Part shown: piece by piece, positions 40,371 to 50,436 of the stretch
Numbering within the stretch: position 1 is the first letter of the stretch
Layout: the number at the start of each line of letters is the position of its first letter
Source of the DNA: Bacteroidota bacterium
GTDB taxonomy: Bacteria; Bacteroidota; Bacteroidia; AKYH767-A; OLB10
Direction of reading: 5' to 3'
Assembly: GCA_023251535.1 (NCBI GenBank)
Contig: JAHEYP010000004.1
Span: 113,039-177,038 of the forward strand
Length of the DNA stretch: 64,000 nt
The notes under the pieces: generated by a model
What the model was told of the DNA's origin: nothing
What the model saw: only the letters and a program-made list of their open reading frames with translations
Databases searched by the model: none
Position numbers and translations under genes: made by a program

Positions 40371-43300
40371 TAGTTACCCGGAACGGCAGTGAACTTTTTA
40401 ATGAACTCAGCCTTTTTACGGTCTGTCCCTAGCATATATTCATAGGGCGGCTTATCACCTTTAGTATCTGCAATACGTTTATCGGGCTTCATGTTATTAA
40501 CTGTATCGTTGAATTTGATGTCGGATGATACAGCTTGCATAATTCCTCTGTTATAATTGAAATACCACCAAGTAGCATTATCGCTTTCTAAGTACAGATT
40601 AAATACTTCTCCGCCTTTCTTCCTTTGAATCTCTAGATATCCTTTTAATGCTCTGCTAATCGTTGTCTTACCAATGAATCCTACACCAATTGGTCCCATC
40701 GATTTGAACGATTGTGTACTCTGATCCCAATACAATTTCACATCAGTAAGGTATAATGTCCTTTGTAATTCTTGAGGTACACGTTTCGGTGCTCCGTAAA
40801 GGTTAAACTCCGATATCATCTTATCGGTTTTTTCGGTACCGACTAACTCTTTCATAGCTCTTACCCATGTTGTTCGTGAGTCGTTTGTAGGTTGTAATGT
40901 AGGATTGCTAGTTATTGCTTCTGCTATCGATTTAATAGCGTCATCATTAAACATGAATTCTAATCCCATTAATACATCTAAAGTGGTTGAATCGTTGTTG
41001 GTATTATTGGTTACATTACCAGTAACATTCATCGTGAATTGTCCGAAGTTGGTATTTAAATTCAATTTTCCTTCTCCATAAACAGTACACTTGTTATCAT
41101 TTAATACAACCATATTCCCTGGTTCATCAGGAGCTAGGATTTTCTCTTTTGGTCCGATTTTATATTCTTTCGTTTTACTGTCGTAGAATAGATATCCCGA
41201 TGCACTAACTAATGATGAATCACTGTTACGTTGCTTAGGCGATAAGAACGAGGAATAGAATCCAGCACTGTCGTTAGCTTGGTAAATTCCTACTCCTAAT
41301 CTCTCCAAGTTTTCATTGCGTGGTTCGTTGATAGGAATACTTACTCCTTTAGGGTCGATGTCAGATTTAAAGCCGAACCAATTAATAGCCAATTCCTGTG
41401 CACAACTATGATTAATACGTGCAAATCCGTCGAAGTTAACTAATGGATTGGCAGCTGTAATATTTACTTTTCCTCGATATTGAATATTAGTATTTAACTG
41501 GAAGTTGCTCGTGTCAGGTATTGTTCCTGATGCATAGGTTTGCATTGATGTATCTATCGCAATTCGATCGAGATCGATTAAGTGTTTAACTTTAGCTTGA
41601 TCTGTATATGCATATTTACCTTTGGCAGTATAGCTTTTTCTTCCCAATACATTTATGGTTGAGTTGCTAATTGTATGATATTTCGTAGTGGTATTGGCAA
41701 CGATTTTTGCTTCGTTCAAAGGTCGCATTACAGCAGCTCTTTCAATAATTATAGTTGCAGTGTCATTTGGTTGAATGCTTGCATCAGCAACCAAAATCTC
41801 TTTTACTTTTCTTGCTTTAATTAAATAGTCGATAAGGCTATATCGAGCAAGTCCCGCATTCCATCGCAATGAGTCTTGCGAAGGATTTACACTCACAAAA
41901 TCTGATCCTTCGATATTCAACTTTGTATTGTCTTTGTAGTCTTCTCCGAACTCAACTTCTTGTTTATCGATAAACCATTTAAACTGAGCAATGAAACAGA
42001 TATACTGATTCAATGGGAAACTTACATAGGATCCTTTTCCGTTTGAAATGAAATCTCCAAATCGTTTAACTAAGTCGATTTTCGATTTCACATTCTTGGT
42101 CTGAATCGCCATTACTTTTTCGTCGTCCGATTTTAATTTGAAATCAGAGGTGTCAGCGCCATATGCATCTTGCTTGAAGTAGAAGTCGAGTGAATTTAAT
42201 TCTGATTCGCTAAATAGTGCATTTCCATTTCCTCCAAGTCCTTTCGCCGCCAAAATCAAATTTCCGTCGAGTGTAACTTGTTTGTCGTATACTGTTAAGT
42301 TCTGATCAATTTTGTCGACGTACATTTTGTCTTTCTTCGGACGCCAGTTGATAAATACATTATTCCCGGATGCTTGAGGGAAACCTGTTCCCGCTATTAT
42401 ATCCTTACGTAAATCAAATGATGCATTTTGCATATTGGTAGAATCGGGGAAGAACACAATGTCTTTTGATTCCGATGCAGAACTTAAATAGTCAATTTTT
42501 CCATTACCGATAAGTCCGTTGTAGCTTAAGTCGATGTGATTAAAGAATGTTCCTTTTCCGCCGTACATCGGATACCCTTCGGTAGGACTATTTCTTTCAA
42601 ATCCGAAGCTATAATCGGGACGAATAATAGCCACTTCTTTGATATCGGGGAATATTCCAGCCGACACAAAATCTCCAGGGAATTTCAATCCGCCTGCCGA
42701 GAAATTGTCGAGTGAATCAATTGTAAACGGATCCATTCGGAAATAGAATTTATCTCTATTATAAACTCCTCCATAAATCGATGGATGATCGTAGTAAACA
42801 AACGATTCTTTGTCGGAGGTGAAAGTAGGGTAGCCGCTATAATTTTTACGACTCGATTTATTATTTAAACTATCGATGTACAGCGTACCTGATACATTCT
42901 GCAATGTACTCTTCAACGGAATTAACTTAGGATTTCCATTCTCGTCAACTTCCGTTTCCGAAACAACTTTTAAGCGAATGGAATCAACAGTGGCTAAATT
43001 GAATTTGAAATCGTCGTACTTAAATGCAAATTTCTTTCCGAAGAAATCACTTCGTCCAGCATGCACTCGTCCGTCGAAATCAAAGTCACGGTTTTTCTTT
43101 AATTTAATAGCTTGTTCAGTTGGAGTAATCCAAACTTGTTGAGAGTCGCTAAGCAATACTCTCGATACTCCTTGAACATCTAAATCGAAATTCAAGAGAT
43201 TTAATTTAGCATTCGATTTTGCTGAGATAATTGAACTAAACTCAATTTTATCGAAGTCGGTTTTATTCGATCTTGCTGCGAGATAATAGAATAACTTGTC

Positions 43301-44839
43301 GTTAATATTCGCTTTATCTTCTTCGAAATTATAGCTTACAAATCCTTTGTTTGCAAGGAAAATTAAGAGGGAACGTGCTTGTTGGTCACTCACTCTTAAA
43401 TATTTCGCTAAGTCTTCCGAATAGATATCGCGGTTATTTGAATTGGCATATTGTTTTAATTGGTACAAAGGGCTAACATCAGCCATTCCTTGAATTTGCT
43501 GGTATCTTTCGTCTGTATACAAATTCGAAGATTCTAAAAGCATTTTACTTTCACCTGCTCCAGAGATCATTCTCAAATCCATTACAGGATCATCGAGCTT
43601 CCAATAGATTCCGTCGACATACATATCCACCTGATGGAATGAATTAAAAAATGGCATCGAGATTCCTGAGTTAATATCACGAATCATTGATACTTCATGG
43701 TCTTTATTGATATACTTGAAATCAAGCGCAGGATGGTAAATTGAATCTTTATCGAAGTATACAACGATTGATGCATTATCTGAACTTATTCTTTCTGCAC
43801 GAACAACGAAGCTTTTGCTTTTTACAATTAAGAATGGCTTGTTATTTCGTTTGAAGGTAAGTGTTGCTTTTTGTTCATTCGATCCTGAACCGATCATCTT
43901 CGGACCTTGCTGAGAAAATCCTCCAACATAGTCGGCATCTTTAATTAATTCTCGTATTCCTAAAGTCAACGTGTAGCTTTGGAAACGAGGATAAGTAGCA
44001 GTTTCAATGGTAACATTGGCAAGTATTTTGTCGGACACTTTGCCCATTAATGGGTCTTTAAAATATTTAGTGCTATAAAAAATCGCAGAGTCGGCTGTCC
44101 AATCGGATCCTGTAACATCAATCGACGTTGCTTTTAAATTTGCATAAACATCTGTTTGTGGTTGACCCGCTCTTGTCCAGTAAACTTTTCCTCCTGTACC
44201 TCTAAAGTTCTTCGTTAAAGGATAATAATACCCTTTGATTCCGTAAATATTACTGCTGTCGTTTTTTGCATAACAGGTTAAATCCATTGCAGGAAAACTA
44301 ATGCGTGGTACAGTATCGAATTCAAATGTATAGTCGCCAGTTCCTGCCACCCATTTTGTGGATGATGATTCATAGAGAATATTCCCTGCAAATAGGTCAG
44401 CACATATTTCTAGGTAATCGCTATAACGTCGTGAAGATCCAAATAGCATTTTATCGAGACTGCTATGCCATTTTTTGAAAGTCTCTAAATCGCGTCCCGA
44501 TTTGGTGAAACCCATCAACGCTTCAAGGTAATTTCCGAAATCGGGAAAAGCCTTCATACGCTTCTTTAACATGTCGTTAGCAGTATGAATGATTATCACC
44601 TGTTGGTCACCTGTAAACTTAGGTTCTTCAATCCATATCACTTCAAACTGATCGAGTAGCTTTTCAGTTTCTTTTTTGTTAGTGAGCTCCATGAATCCTT
44701 TAAGTTCTTTAAAGAAAACAGCAGGGTCCGACGAGAATTGCTTCGGTGCTTGCGCTTCTGAGAAGAAAGGAGCGAGGAGGAGTAAAAAAATCAATATACG
44801 TTTCATAGAAGTATGTTCAGAAGGTATTAAGGATGTCAT
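40370..44839 (-). CDS. Very large (1489 aa) secreted/periplasmic protein of unknown function
   Basis: Signal peptide MKRILIFLLLLAPFFSEAQ inside the ORF (true start is probably the internal Met); no recognised catalytic domain; no T9SS tail. Confidence 0.7.
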   Translation of the reverse strand: MTSLIPSEHTSMKRILIFLLLLAPFFSEAQAPKQFSSDPAVFFKELKGFMELTNKKETEKLLDQFEVIWIEEPKFTGDQQVIIIHTANDMLKKRMKAFPDFGNYLEALMGFTKSGRDLETFKKWHSSLDKMLFGSSRRYSDYLEICADLFAGNILYESSSTKWVAGTGDYTFEFDTVPRISFPAMDLTCYAKNDSSNIYGIKGYYYPLTKNFRGTGGKVYWTRAGQPQTDVYANLKATSIDVTGSDWTADSAIFYSTKYFKDPLMGKVSDKILANVTIETATYPRFQSYTLTLGIRELIKDADYVGGFSQQGPKMIGSGSNEQKATLTFKRNNKPFLIVKSKSFVVRAERISSDNASIVVYFDKDSIYHPALDFKYINKDHEVSMIRDINSGISMPFFNSFHQVDMYVDGIYWKLDDPVMDLRMISGAGESKMLLESSNLYTDERYQQIQGMADVSPLYQLKQYANSNNRDIYSEDLAKYLRVSDQQARSLLIFLANKGFVSYNFEEDKANINDKLFYYLAARSNKTDFDKIEFSSIISAKSNAKLNLLNFDLDVQGVSRVLLSDSQQVWITPTEQAIKLKKNRDFDFDGRVHAGRSDFFGKKFAFKYDDFKFNLATVDSIRLKVVSETEVDENGNPKLIPLKSTLQNVSGTLYIDSLNNKSSRKNYSGYPTFTSDKESFVYYDHPSIYGGVYNRDKFYFRMDPFTIDSLDNFSAGGLKFPGDFVSAGIFPDIKEVAIIRPDYSFGFERNSPTEGYPMYGGKGTFFNHIDLSYNGLIGNGKIDYLSSASESKDIVFFPDSTNMQNASFDLRKDIIAGTGFPQASGNNVFINWRPKKDKMYVDKIDQNLTVYDKQVTLDGNLILAAKGLGGNGNALFSESELNSLDFYFKQDAYGADTSDFKLKSDDEKVMAIQTKNVKSKIDLVKRFGDFISNGKGSYVSFPLNQYICFIAQFKWFIDKQEVEFGEDYKDNTKLNIEGSDFVSVNPSQDSLRWNAGLARYSLIDYLIKARKVKEILVADASIQPNDTATIIIERAAVMRPLNEAKIVANTTTKYHTISNSTINVLGRKSYTAKGKYAYTDQAKVKHLIDLDRIAIDTSMQTYASGTIPDTSNFQLNTNIQYRGKVNITAANPLVNFDGFARINHSCAQELAINWFGFKSDIDPKGVSIPINEPRNENLERLGVGIYQANDSAGFYSSFLSPKQRNSDSSLVSASGYLFYDSKTKEYKIGPKEKILAPDEPGNMVVLNDNKCTVYGEGKLNLNTNFGQFTMNVTGNVTNNTNNDSTTLDVLMGLEFMFNDDAIKSIAEAITSNPTLQPTNDSRTTWVRAMKELVGTEKTDKMISEFNLYGAPKRVPQELQRTLYLTDVKLYWDQSTQSFKSMGPIGVGFIGKTTISRALKGYLEIQRKKGGEVFNLYLESDNATWWYFNYNRGIMQAVSSDIKFNDTVNNMKPDKRIADTKGDKPPYEYMLGTDRKKAEFIKKFTAVPGN

Positions 44840-45715
44840 TTATTTCTTTTCAAATACGGCACAGCACCATTCGTTTTCAGAGGTGTGATGTACATATTGA
44901 ATGCCCATGGTGGCAGCTTTATTTTTAATAACGGGTAAATCGTCGGTATAATATCCGCTGGTTATTAAAAGGCTTCCTTCATGCATCGCATCGTTGTACA
45001 AATGAAGATCTTGAAGGATGATATTTCTGTTGATATTGGCTAAAATCACATCGAAATTTTTGCCAGCTATTGCTTCTCCTTCGCCTAGTTCGACTTCCAT
45101 TTGGGGATACCCATTGCGGATGGCATTTTCTCTGCTGTTTTCAACGGCATTTGCGTCATTATCGATCGCTAACGCGGATGATGCTCCTTGCATGAAGGCC
45201 AAGATGGCCAAGATGCCAGTACCCGATCCCATGTCTAAAACTGTTTTTCCAGTAAAATCAGTTTTTAACATCACTTTCATCACTTGAGAGGTAGTAGGAT
45301 GGTGTCCCGTGCCGAATGCCATTCTCGGTTGAACCACGATTTCCATAGGGTAATCGGGATTCGGTGCATGGAATTCAGCTCTGATGTAAAGTTTATTGTC
45401 GATGATTTCCGGTTGGTAATTACTTTCCCATTCTTCGTTCCAGTTGCGCCAAGGAATTTCATTGAATTGATAAACGATCTCACAGCCTTGCGATTTCACG
45501 TCGTTAATAATGGCTTCAACCGCAGCTTGATCGAATAAATGAGTTTGTATGTAGGCTTTTAGTCCGTTGCCAGTTTCTTCAAACATTTCAAATCCTGCTT
45601 CCGATAAATGATAAGTCATGATATCGGTGTACATCTCCGCAGGAGTTATTTCGAGGTTGAGTTCTATATAGTTCACTCGATAAAAGTAAAAGTTAAAGGC
45701 TTGCATCTTGCTCAT
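44840..45715 (-). CDS. prmA: Ribosomal protein L11 methyltransferase
   Basis: 291 aa; MAFGTGHHPTTSQVMKVMLKTDFTGKTVLDMGSGTGILAI, VILANINRNIIL. Confidence 0.94.
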   Translation of the reverse strand: MSKMQAFNFYFYRVNYIELNLEITPAEMYTDIMTYHLSEAGFEMFEETGNGLKAYIQTHLFDQAAVEAIINDVKSQGCEIVYQFNEIPWRNWNEEWESNYQPEIIDNKLYIRAEFHAPNPDYPMEIVVQPRMAFGTGHHPTTSQVMKVMLKTDFTGKTVLDMGSGTGILAILAFMQGASSALAIDNDANAVENSRENAIRNGYPQMEVELGEGEAIAGKNFDVILANINRNIILQDLHLYNDAMHEGSLLITSGYYTDDLPVIKNKAATMGIQYVHHTSENEWCCAVFEKK

Positions 45716-45876
45716 TCATGCATTAGGTTTTCAACAGTTCAGATGTCGGTTTTGCTGATACTATTTTTAGCTTTTGAGCCTCAGTCGGTTAATAGTCATT
45801 TTCTGGTGTTTTTTTTAGTGGAATAGTTTTTTCATTTTTTGCAATTTGCAGCCTTTAATCTTCCTAATATTGAAGT

Positions 45877-46209
45877 GTGAACCTCATTCGTAAAAACTAC
45901 TTCGCCGCATTAATGATGACTTCGGCTTATTTGATGCTAGAAGGCTTTCGTTTTGTGGGGAACGATACTCGAAAAGCATGGTTTTTTATAGTATCCGCGT
46001 TCATCTTTATTATCTTTGGAGCGTCGTTTAAATCGTTGCGAAAGTCGGGTTCAGTGGCAGCAAAATTGTTTGGCGGAGTAGTTACTTTAAGCCTGTTTCT
46101 GCTGGTAATTACCGACTTTGCTTTACATCGATTTGTATTGGCCTCGGTACTATTAATGATTACTTGTATTTTCGGATACATCCTCTTAATGAATGTTAAA
46201 AAGAACTAG
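45877..46209 (+). CDS. Small hypothetical membrane protein
   Basis: 110 aa, several TM segments; directly upstream of hutI. Confidence 0.5.
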   Translation: MNLIRKNYFAALMMTSAYLMLEGFRFVGNDTRKAWFFIVSAFIFIIFGASFKSLRKSGSVAAKLFGGVVTLSLFLLVITDFALHRFVLASVLLMITCIFGYILLMNVKKN

Positions 46210-46211
46210 TT

Positions 46212-47444
46212 ATGCATCGTTTGTTAATTATTAATGCTAAAGGCATCGTTCAACATGGCAGAAGTCATGTTGTTAGAGGGAAAGATATGGCTGAATTGCC
46301 GATTTTAGAGAATGGATGGGTGTTGATTGAGGGAGATAAAATTCATTCAGTAGGACATATGGATGATGTTCTTCATGCTCCAGCGAATGAGGTTTATGAT
46401 GCTTCCGGGCGATTTGTTTTTCCATCGTGGTGCGATTCACATACGCATATCGTTTTTGCCGGCTCTCGCGAGAATGAATTTGTTGATAGAATCCATGGAC
46501 TTACGTATGAAGAAATTGCTAAACGTGGCGGTGGAATTTTAAATTCCGCGAAGCGCTTACAACAAACTTCTGAAGAGGAGTTGTTCGATGGTGCTATGAT
46601 GCGTCTCGAGGAGGTAAAGCGTAGCGGGACAGGTGCTATCGAGATAAAAAGTGGCTACGGATTAAGTTACGAAGCCGAATTGAAAATGTTAAAGGTGATT
46701 AAGAGGTTAAAACAATCTTCTGATCTCACCATCAAAGCAACATTTTTGGGCGCACACGCTTTTCCTGCAGAGTTTAAAGAGAATAGAAAGGAGTATGTTG
46801 ATATGTTGGTTGATCGTTTGTTGCCGTATATTGGTGATCACGGATTAGCCGATTATAATGATGTTTTCTGCGACCGAGGATTCTTCTCTGTGGAAGAAAC
46901 CGACCGAATTCTGGAAGCAGGATGGAAGTATGGCTTGCGTCCGAAAATACATGCCAATGAACTCGATTTTTCGGGAGGAATTCAAGTGGGAGTGAAGCAT
47001 AATGCTTTATCGGTTGATCACTTGGAATGTACAGGCGACGAAGAAATCGATTTACTATTGAAGAGCGAAACAATGCCTACTTTATTGCCGGGCACTGCTT
47101 TCTTTTTAAAGATTCATTATCCTCCAGCAAGAAATATGATTGATGCAGGATTACCTGTTGCTTTAGCTAGCGATTATAATCCTGGTTCTTCGCCTTCAGG
47201 GAAAATGTCGTTGGTAACAACGCTCGCTTGTTTGTATTTGAAAATGTCGCCAGAGGAAGCTATCAACGCAGCAACTCTTAACGGTGCTTATGCAATGGGA
47301 GTGATGGATGAATTAGGAAGTATTGTCCCTTATAAAAAAGCAAATTTGTTTATTACTAAACCTATTTCTTCAGTAGGCTATATTCCTTACGCTTACGGTT
47401 CTGATGTGATTGATAAAATTGTGATTAACGGTCGCCTTCAATAA
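46212..47444 (+). CDS. hutI: Imidazolonepropionase
   Basis: 410 aa; FPSWCDSHTHIVFAGSRENEF, GTGAIEIKSGYGLSYEAELKMLKVIKRL, LGAHAFPAEFK, ALASDYNPGSSPSGKMSLV. Confidence 0.95.
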   Translation: MHRLLIINAKGIVQHGRSHVVRGKDMAELPILENGWVLIEGDKIHSVGHMDDVLHAPANEVYDASGRFVFPSWCDSHTHIVFAGSRENEFVDRIHGLTYEEIAKRGGGILNSAKRLQQTSEEELFDGAMMRLEEVKRSGTGAIEIKSGYGLSYEAELKMLKVIKRLKQSSDLTIKATFLGAHAFPAEFKENRKEYVDMLVDRLLPYIGDHGLADYNDVFCDRGFFSVEETDRILEAGWKYGLRPKIHANELDFSGGIQVGVKHNALSVDHLECTGDEEIDLLLKSETMPTLLPGTAFFLKIHYPPARNMIDAGLPVALASDYNPGSSPSGKMSLVTTLACLYLKMSPEEAINAATLNGAYAMGVMDELGSIVPYKKANLFITKPISSVGYIPYAYGSDVIDKIVINGRLQ

Positions 47445-47449
47445 TTTTT

Positions 47450-48520
47450 ATGCAACTTAAAATCTACTCGCAAGAGGACATAAATGCGTTGGTGAAACGC
47501 CGCGCTGGGGAAGTTCGTTTGGGAGAGCGGGTAAGAGTATTAAACGTAGCTGACAACGATAACTGGGAGGTGGCATTGTCGGATAGCCCTGCCCGTTATG
47601 TTTTATTGGGATTACCGGAAGATATCGGAGTGCGTGCCAATTATGGCCGCGGTGGTGCTTATTCAGCATGGAATCCCGTAGTTGCTACGTTGCTCAATGT
47701 TCAGTCTAATCGCTATTTTACGGGTGATCAATTGCTGGTCCTCGGACATATCGATTTTTCGGATTTGATGGATAAAGCTGCTGCATTGAATTTTCAAGAT
47801 GCTGCTGATGTTAACGTGGCGCGCGAATTAGTGTCGGAAGTTGATGAGTTGGTTATGCCTGTTATTGAAGCGATAGTAAGGGCAGGAAAAGAGCCTATCA
47901 TTGTTGGCGGCGGACATAATAACGCTTTCCCGAATATTAAAGGCGCTGTTAAAGGCTTACAAACTAAATTGAATAAATCGTACGCAGCAATTGATTGTAT
48001 CAACTGCGATGCGCATAGCGATTTGCGTCCCTTAGAAGGTCGTCATTCGGGCAACGGATTCAGTTATGCTTTAGCGAGTGGCGATTTAAGAAGATATGCC
48101 ATGGTCGGATTGCATGAGATCTTTAATCCCGATGCTATTATTGAACAAATTCATTCCGACGATCGTTTGCAAGCATCTTTCTTCGAAGATATATTTGTGA
48201 AAGGCGACGATGGATTTACTGAAGCAGTAGAAGAAGCCATGCATTTTGCGGGAAACGACTTTACCGGACTAGAACTCGACCTCGATACCATTCAAAATAT
48301 TCCTTCTAGTGCAAAGACATCTAGTGGTATTTCAACTATTCAAGCTAGAAAATTTGTCCACATGGTGGCTTCGAAATGCAATGTTGTTTATTTTCATATC
48401 GCCGAAGCGGCACCTGTGTTATCACATATAAAAACCGATTTAAAAACGGGTAAGTTGATCGCTTATCTTATAACTGATTATTTAAAAGCCAGAGAATACT
48501 GGCATGCTCAATACTCATGA
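47450..48520 (+). CDS. Arginase/formimidoylglutamase-family ureohydrolase
   Basis: 356 aa; VGGGHNNAFPNIKG, DCINCDAHSDLRPLEGRHSGNGFSYA, GLELDLDTIQN; located between hutI and ftcD. Confidence 0.85.
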   Translation: MQLKIYSQEDINALVKRRAGEVRLGERVRVLNVADNDNWEVALSDSPARYVLLGLPEDIGVRANYGRGGAYSAWNPVVATLLNVQSNRYFTGDQLLVLGHIDFSDLMDKAAALNFQDAADVNVARELVSEVDELVMPVIEAIVRAGKEPIIVGGGHNNAFPNIKGAVKGLQTKLNKSYAAIDCINCDAHSDLRPLEGRHSGNGFSYALASGDLRRYAMVGLHEIFNPDAIIEQIHSDDRLQASFFEDIFVKGDDGFTEAVEEAMHFAGNDFTGLELDLDTIQNIPSSAKTSSGISTIQARKFVHMVASKCNVVYFHIAEAAPVLSHIKTDLKTGKLIAYLITDYLKAREYWHAQYS

Positions 48521-50193
48521 AACAATTAATTGAATGTGTTCCTAATTTCAGTGAAGGAAACGATTTGCAAATCATCAAACAAATCACTGATGCTATCGAG
48601 TCTGTAGAAGGTGTTAAACTCTTAAATGTAGATCCCGGTAAAGCTACCAACCGCACTGTTGTTACGATGGTGGGTGAGCCTGCAGGCGTTGTAGAAGCTG
48701 CTTTCAGAGGAATCGCGAAGGCTGCTGAATTGATCGATATGTCGAAGCATAAAGGGGAGCATCCGCGTATGGGAGCTACCGATGTTTGTCCTTTTATTCC
48801 GGTGGCGAATATCTCTATGGAAGAGACAGCAGCGTGGAGTCAGAAGTTGGCAGCGAAAGTGGGCGGCGAATTAAATATTCCCGTTTACCTCTATGAAGAA
48901 GCGCAAAAAGATAAGTCACGTAGCAATCTTTCGGTAATACGTGGGGGTGAGTACGAAGGCTTTTTCAAAAAGATAAAAGAACCGCAGTGGAAACCCGATT
49001 TTGGCCCGAGTGAGTTTAATGCTAAGTCGGGTGGGACAGTTATCGGTGCCCGCGATTTCTTGATTGCATACAACGTAAACCTAAATACTAAATCTGTTAA
49101 ACGAGCAAACTCAATTGCTTTCGATATCCGCGAAGCGGGACGTGTGAAAACAGATGAGAAAGGCAAGAAAGTACTCGATGCTAATGGCAACGAAGTGCGT
49201 ATTCCTGGATCATTGAAAGGTGTGAAAGCTATTGGTTGGTATATTGAAGAATACGGACAAGCACAAGTGTCGATTAATATCACGCAGTTCCGCGAAACTC
49301 CTTTGCATATCGTTTTCGAAGAATGTTACAAGAGTGCGTTCCATAGAGGCGCGAGAGTTACTGGAAGTGAGTTAGTAGGTCTTGTTCCTTTAAGCTCGAT
49401 GTTAGACGCAGGGAAGTACTTCTTGAAGAAACAACGGCTATCCGCAGGCGTTAGTGATGAAGAGTTGATTCACATCGCTGTTAAATCTATGGGACTGGAT
49501 GAATTGGGACCATTTGATCCTTCTAAACGCATTATCGAATATGTATTGAATGAAGGTGTATCGAATCCGTTGGTGAATATGAAATTGACTGCTTTCGCCA
49601 ATGAAACTGCGAGTGAATCTCCGGCACCTGGCGGCGGATCAATCTCTGCTTATGTAGGTGTTTTAGGAGTATCACTTGGAACGATGGTGGCTAACCTTAG
49701 CGCATCGAAAAAAGGCTGGGAAGATAAATGGGAACTGTTTAGCGATTGGGCCGAAAAAGGTCAAGCGTACAAAAAACAACTCATCGATTTAGTGGACGAA
49801 GACACAAGATCTTTCAATGCGATTATGGAAGGATTTGCTTTGCCAAAAGGAACCGACGAAGAAAAAGCAGCACGTAAAAAAGCCATTCAAGATGCAACGA
49901 AATATGCAATCGAAATTCCTTTTAAGGCGATGGAGGTTTGCTTTGCAAGCATGAGTGTGATGAAAGAAATGGTGGCAATCGGAAATCCGAATTCAATTAC
50001 GGATGCAGGAGTAGGAGCGTTATGTGCGCGTACTGCCGTATTGGGTGCTCATATGAACGTTCGAATTAATACATCAAGCTACGACGATAAAGCGTTTGTT
50101 GCTGATATCTTAGCAAAGGCAGCGAAAATTGAAGAAGAAACCTTGAAGCTGGAAGCTGAAATTATCGCAATGGTAAATAAAGCAATTAAATAA
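48517..50193 (+). CDS. ftcD: Bifunctional glutamate formimidoyltransferase / formimidoyltetrahydrofolate cyclodeaminase
   Basis: 558 aa; ECVPNFSEGNDLQIIKQITDAI, HKGEHPRMGATDVCPFIPV; C-terminal cyclodeaminase ASESPAPGGGSISAYVGVLGVSLGTMVANLS. Confidence 0.95.
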   Translation: MKQLIECVPNFSEGNDLQIIKQITDAIESVEGVKLLNVDPGKATNRTVVTMVGEPAGVVEAAFRGIAKAAELIDMSKHKGEHPRMGATDVCPFIPVANISMEETAAWSQKLAAKVGGELNIPVYLYEEAQKDKSRSNLSVIRGGEYEGFFKKIKEPQWKPDFGPSEFNAKSGGTVIGARDFLIAYNVNLNTKSVKRANSIAFDIREAGRVKTDEKGKKVLDANGNEVRIPGSLKGVKAIGWYIEEYGQAQVSINITQFRETPLHIVFEECYKSAFHRGARVTGSELVGLVPLSSMLDAGKYFLKKQRLSAGVSDEELIHIAVKSMGLDELGPFDPSKRIIEYVLNEGVSNPLVNMKLTAFANETASESPAPGGGSISAYVGVLGVSLGTMVANLSASKKGWEDKWELFSDWAEKGQAYKKQLIDLVDEDTRSFNAIMEGFALPKGTDEEKAARKKAIQDATKYAIEIPFKAMEVCFASMSVMKEMVAIGNPNSITDAGVGALCARTAVLGAHMNVRINTSSYDDKAFVADILAKAAKIEEETLKLEAEIIAMVNKAIK

Positions 50194-50201
50194 TATTTAA
50201 A

Positions 50202-50240
50202 AATCCTCTCGATGATTCATTTCTTCGAGAGGATTTTTTT
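50202..50240 (+). terminator. Rho-independent terminator of hut/ftcD genes
   Basis: AATCCTCTCGA-N12-TCGAGAGGATT followed by T-run. Confidence 0.8.
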
Positions 50241-50270
50241 TTCTTTTAGTTGATAGGAGTTTGATGAACG

Positions 50271-50436
50271 GCGGTCATTGAGATGAGTCGAAATGCGGTC
50301 ATTGAGCGGTGGTCATCGAGCGGAGTCGAGATGAATGGAAATGCGGTCATTGAGCTTGTCGAGATGTGGTCATCGAGCTTGTCGAAATGTGGTCATCGAG
50401 CTTGTCGAAATGTGGTCATCGAGCGGAGTCGAGATG
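50271..50436. repeat. REP-like array of ~7 units of ~23 bp (GTGGTCATCGAGCTTGTCGAAAT / GCGGTCATTGAGCGGAGTCGAGAT variants)
   Basis: Consecutive degenerate direct repeats without unique spacers; two alternating cores, AGCTTGTCGA and AGCGGAGTCGA. Confidence 0.9.

Noticed and set aside
50271-50436. Possible CRISPR array
   Set aside because: Repeats are contiguous (~23 bp) and degenerate, with no unique spacers and no cas genes; REP-like array is the better description.
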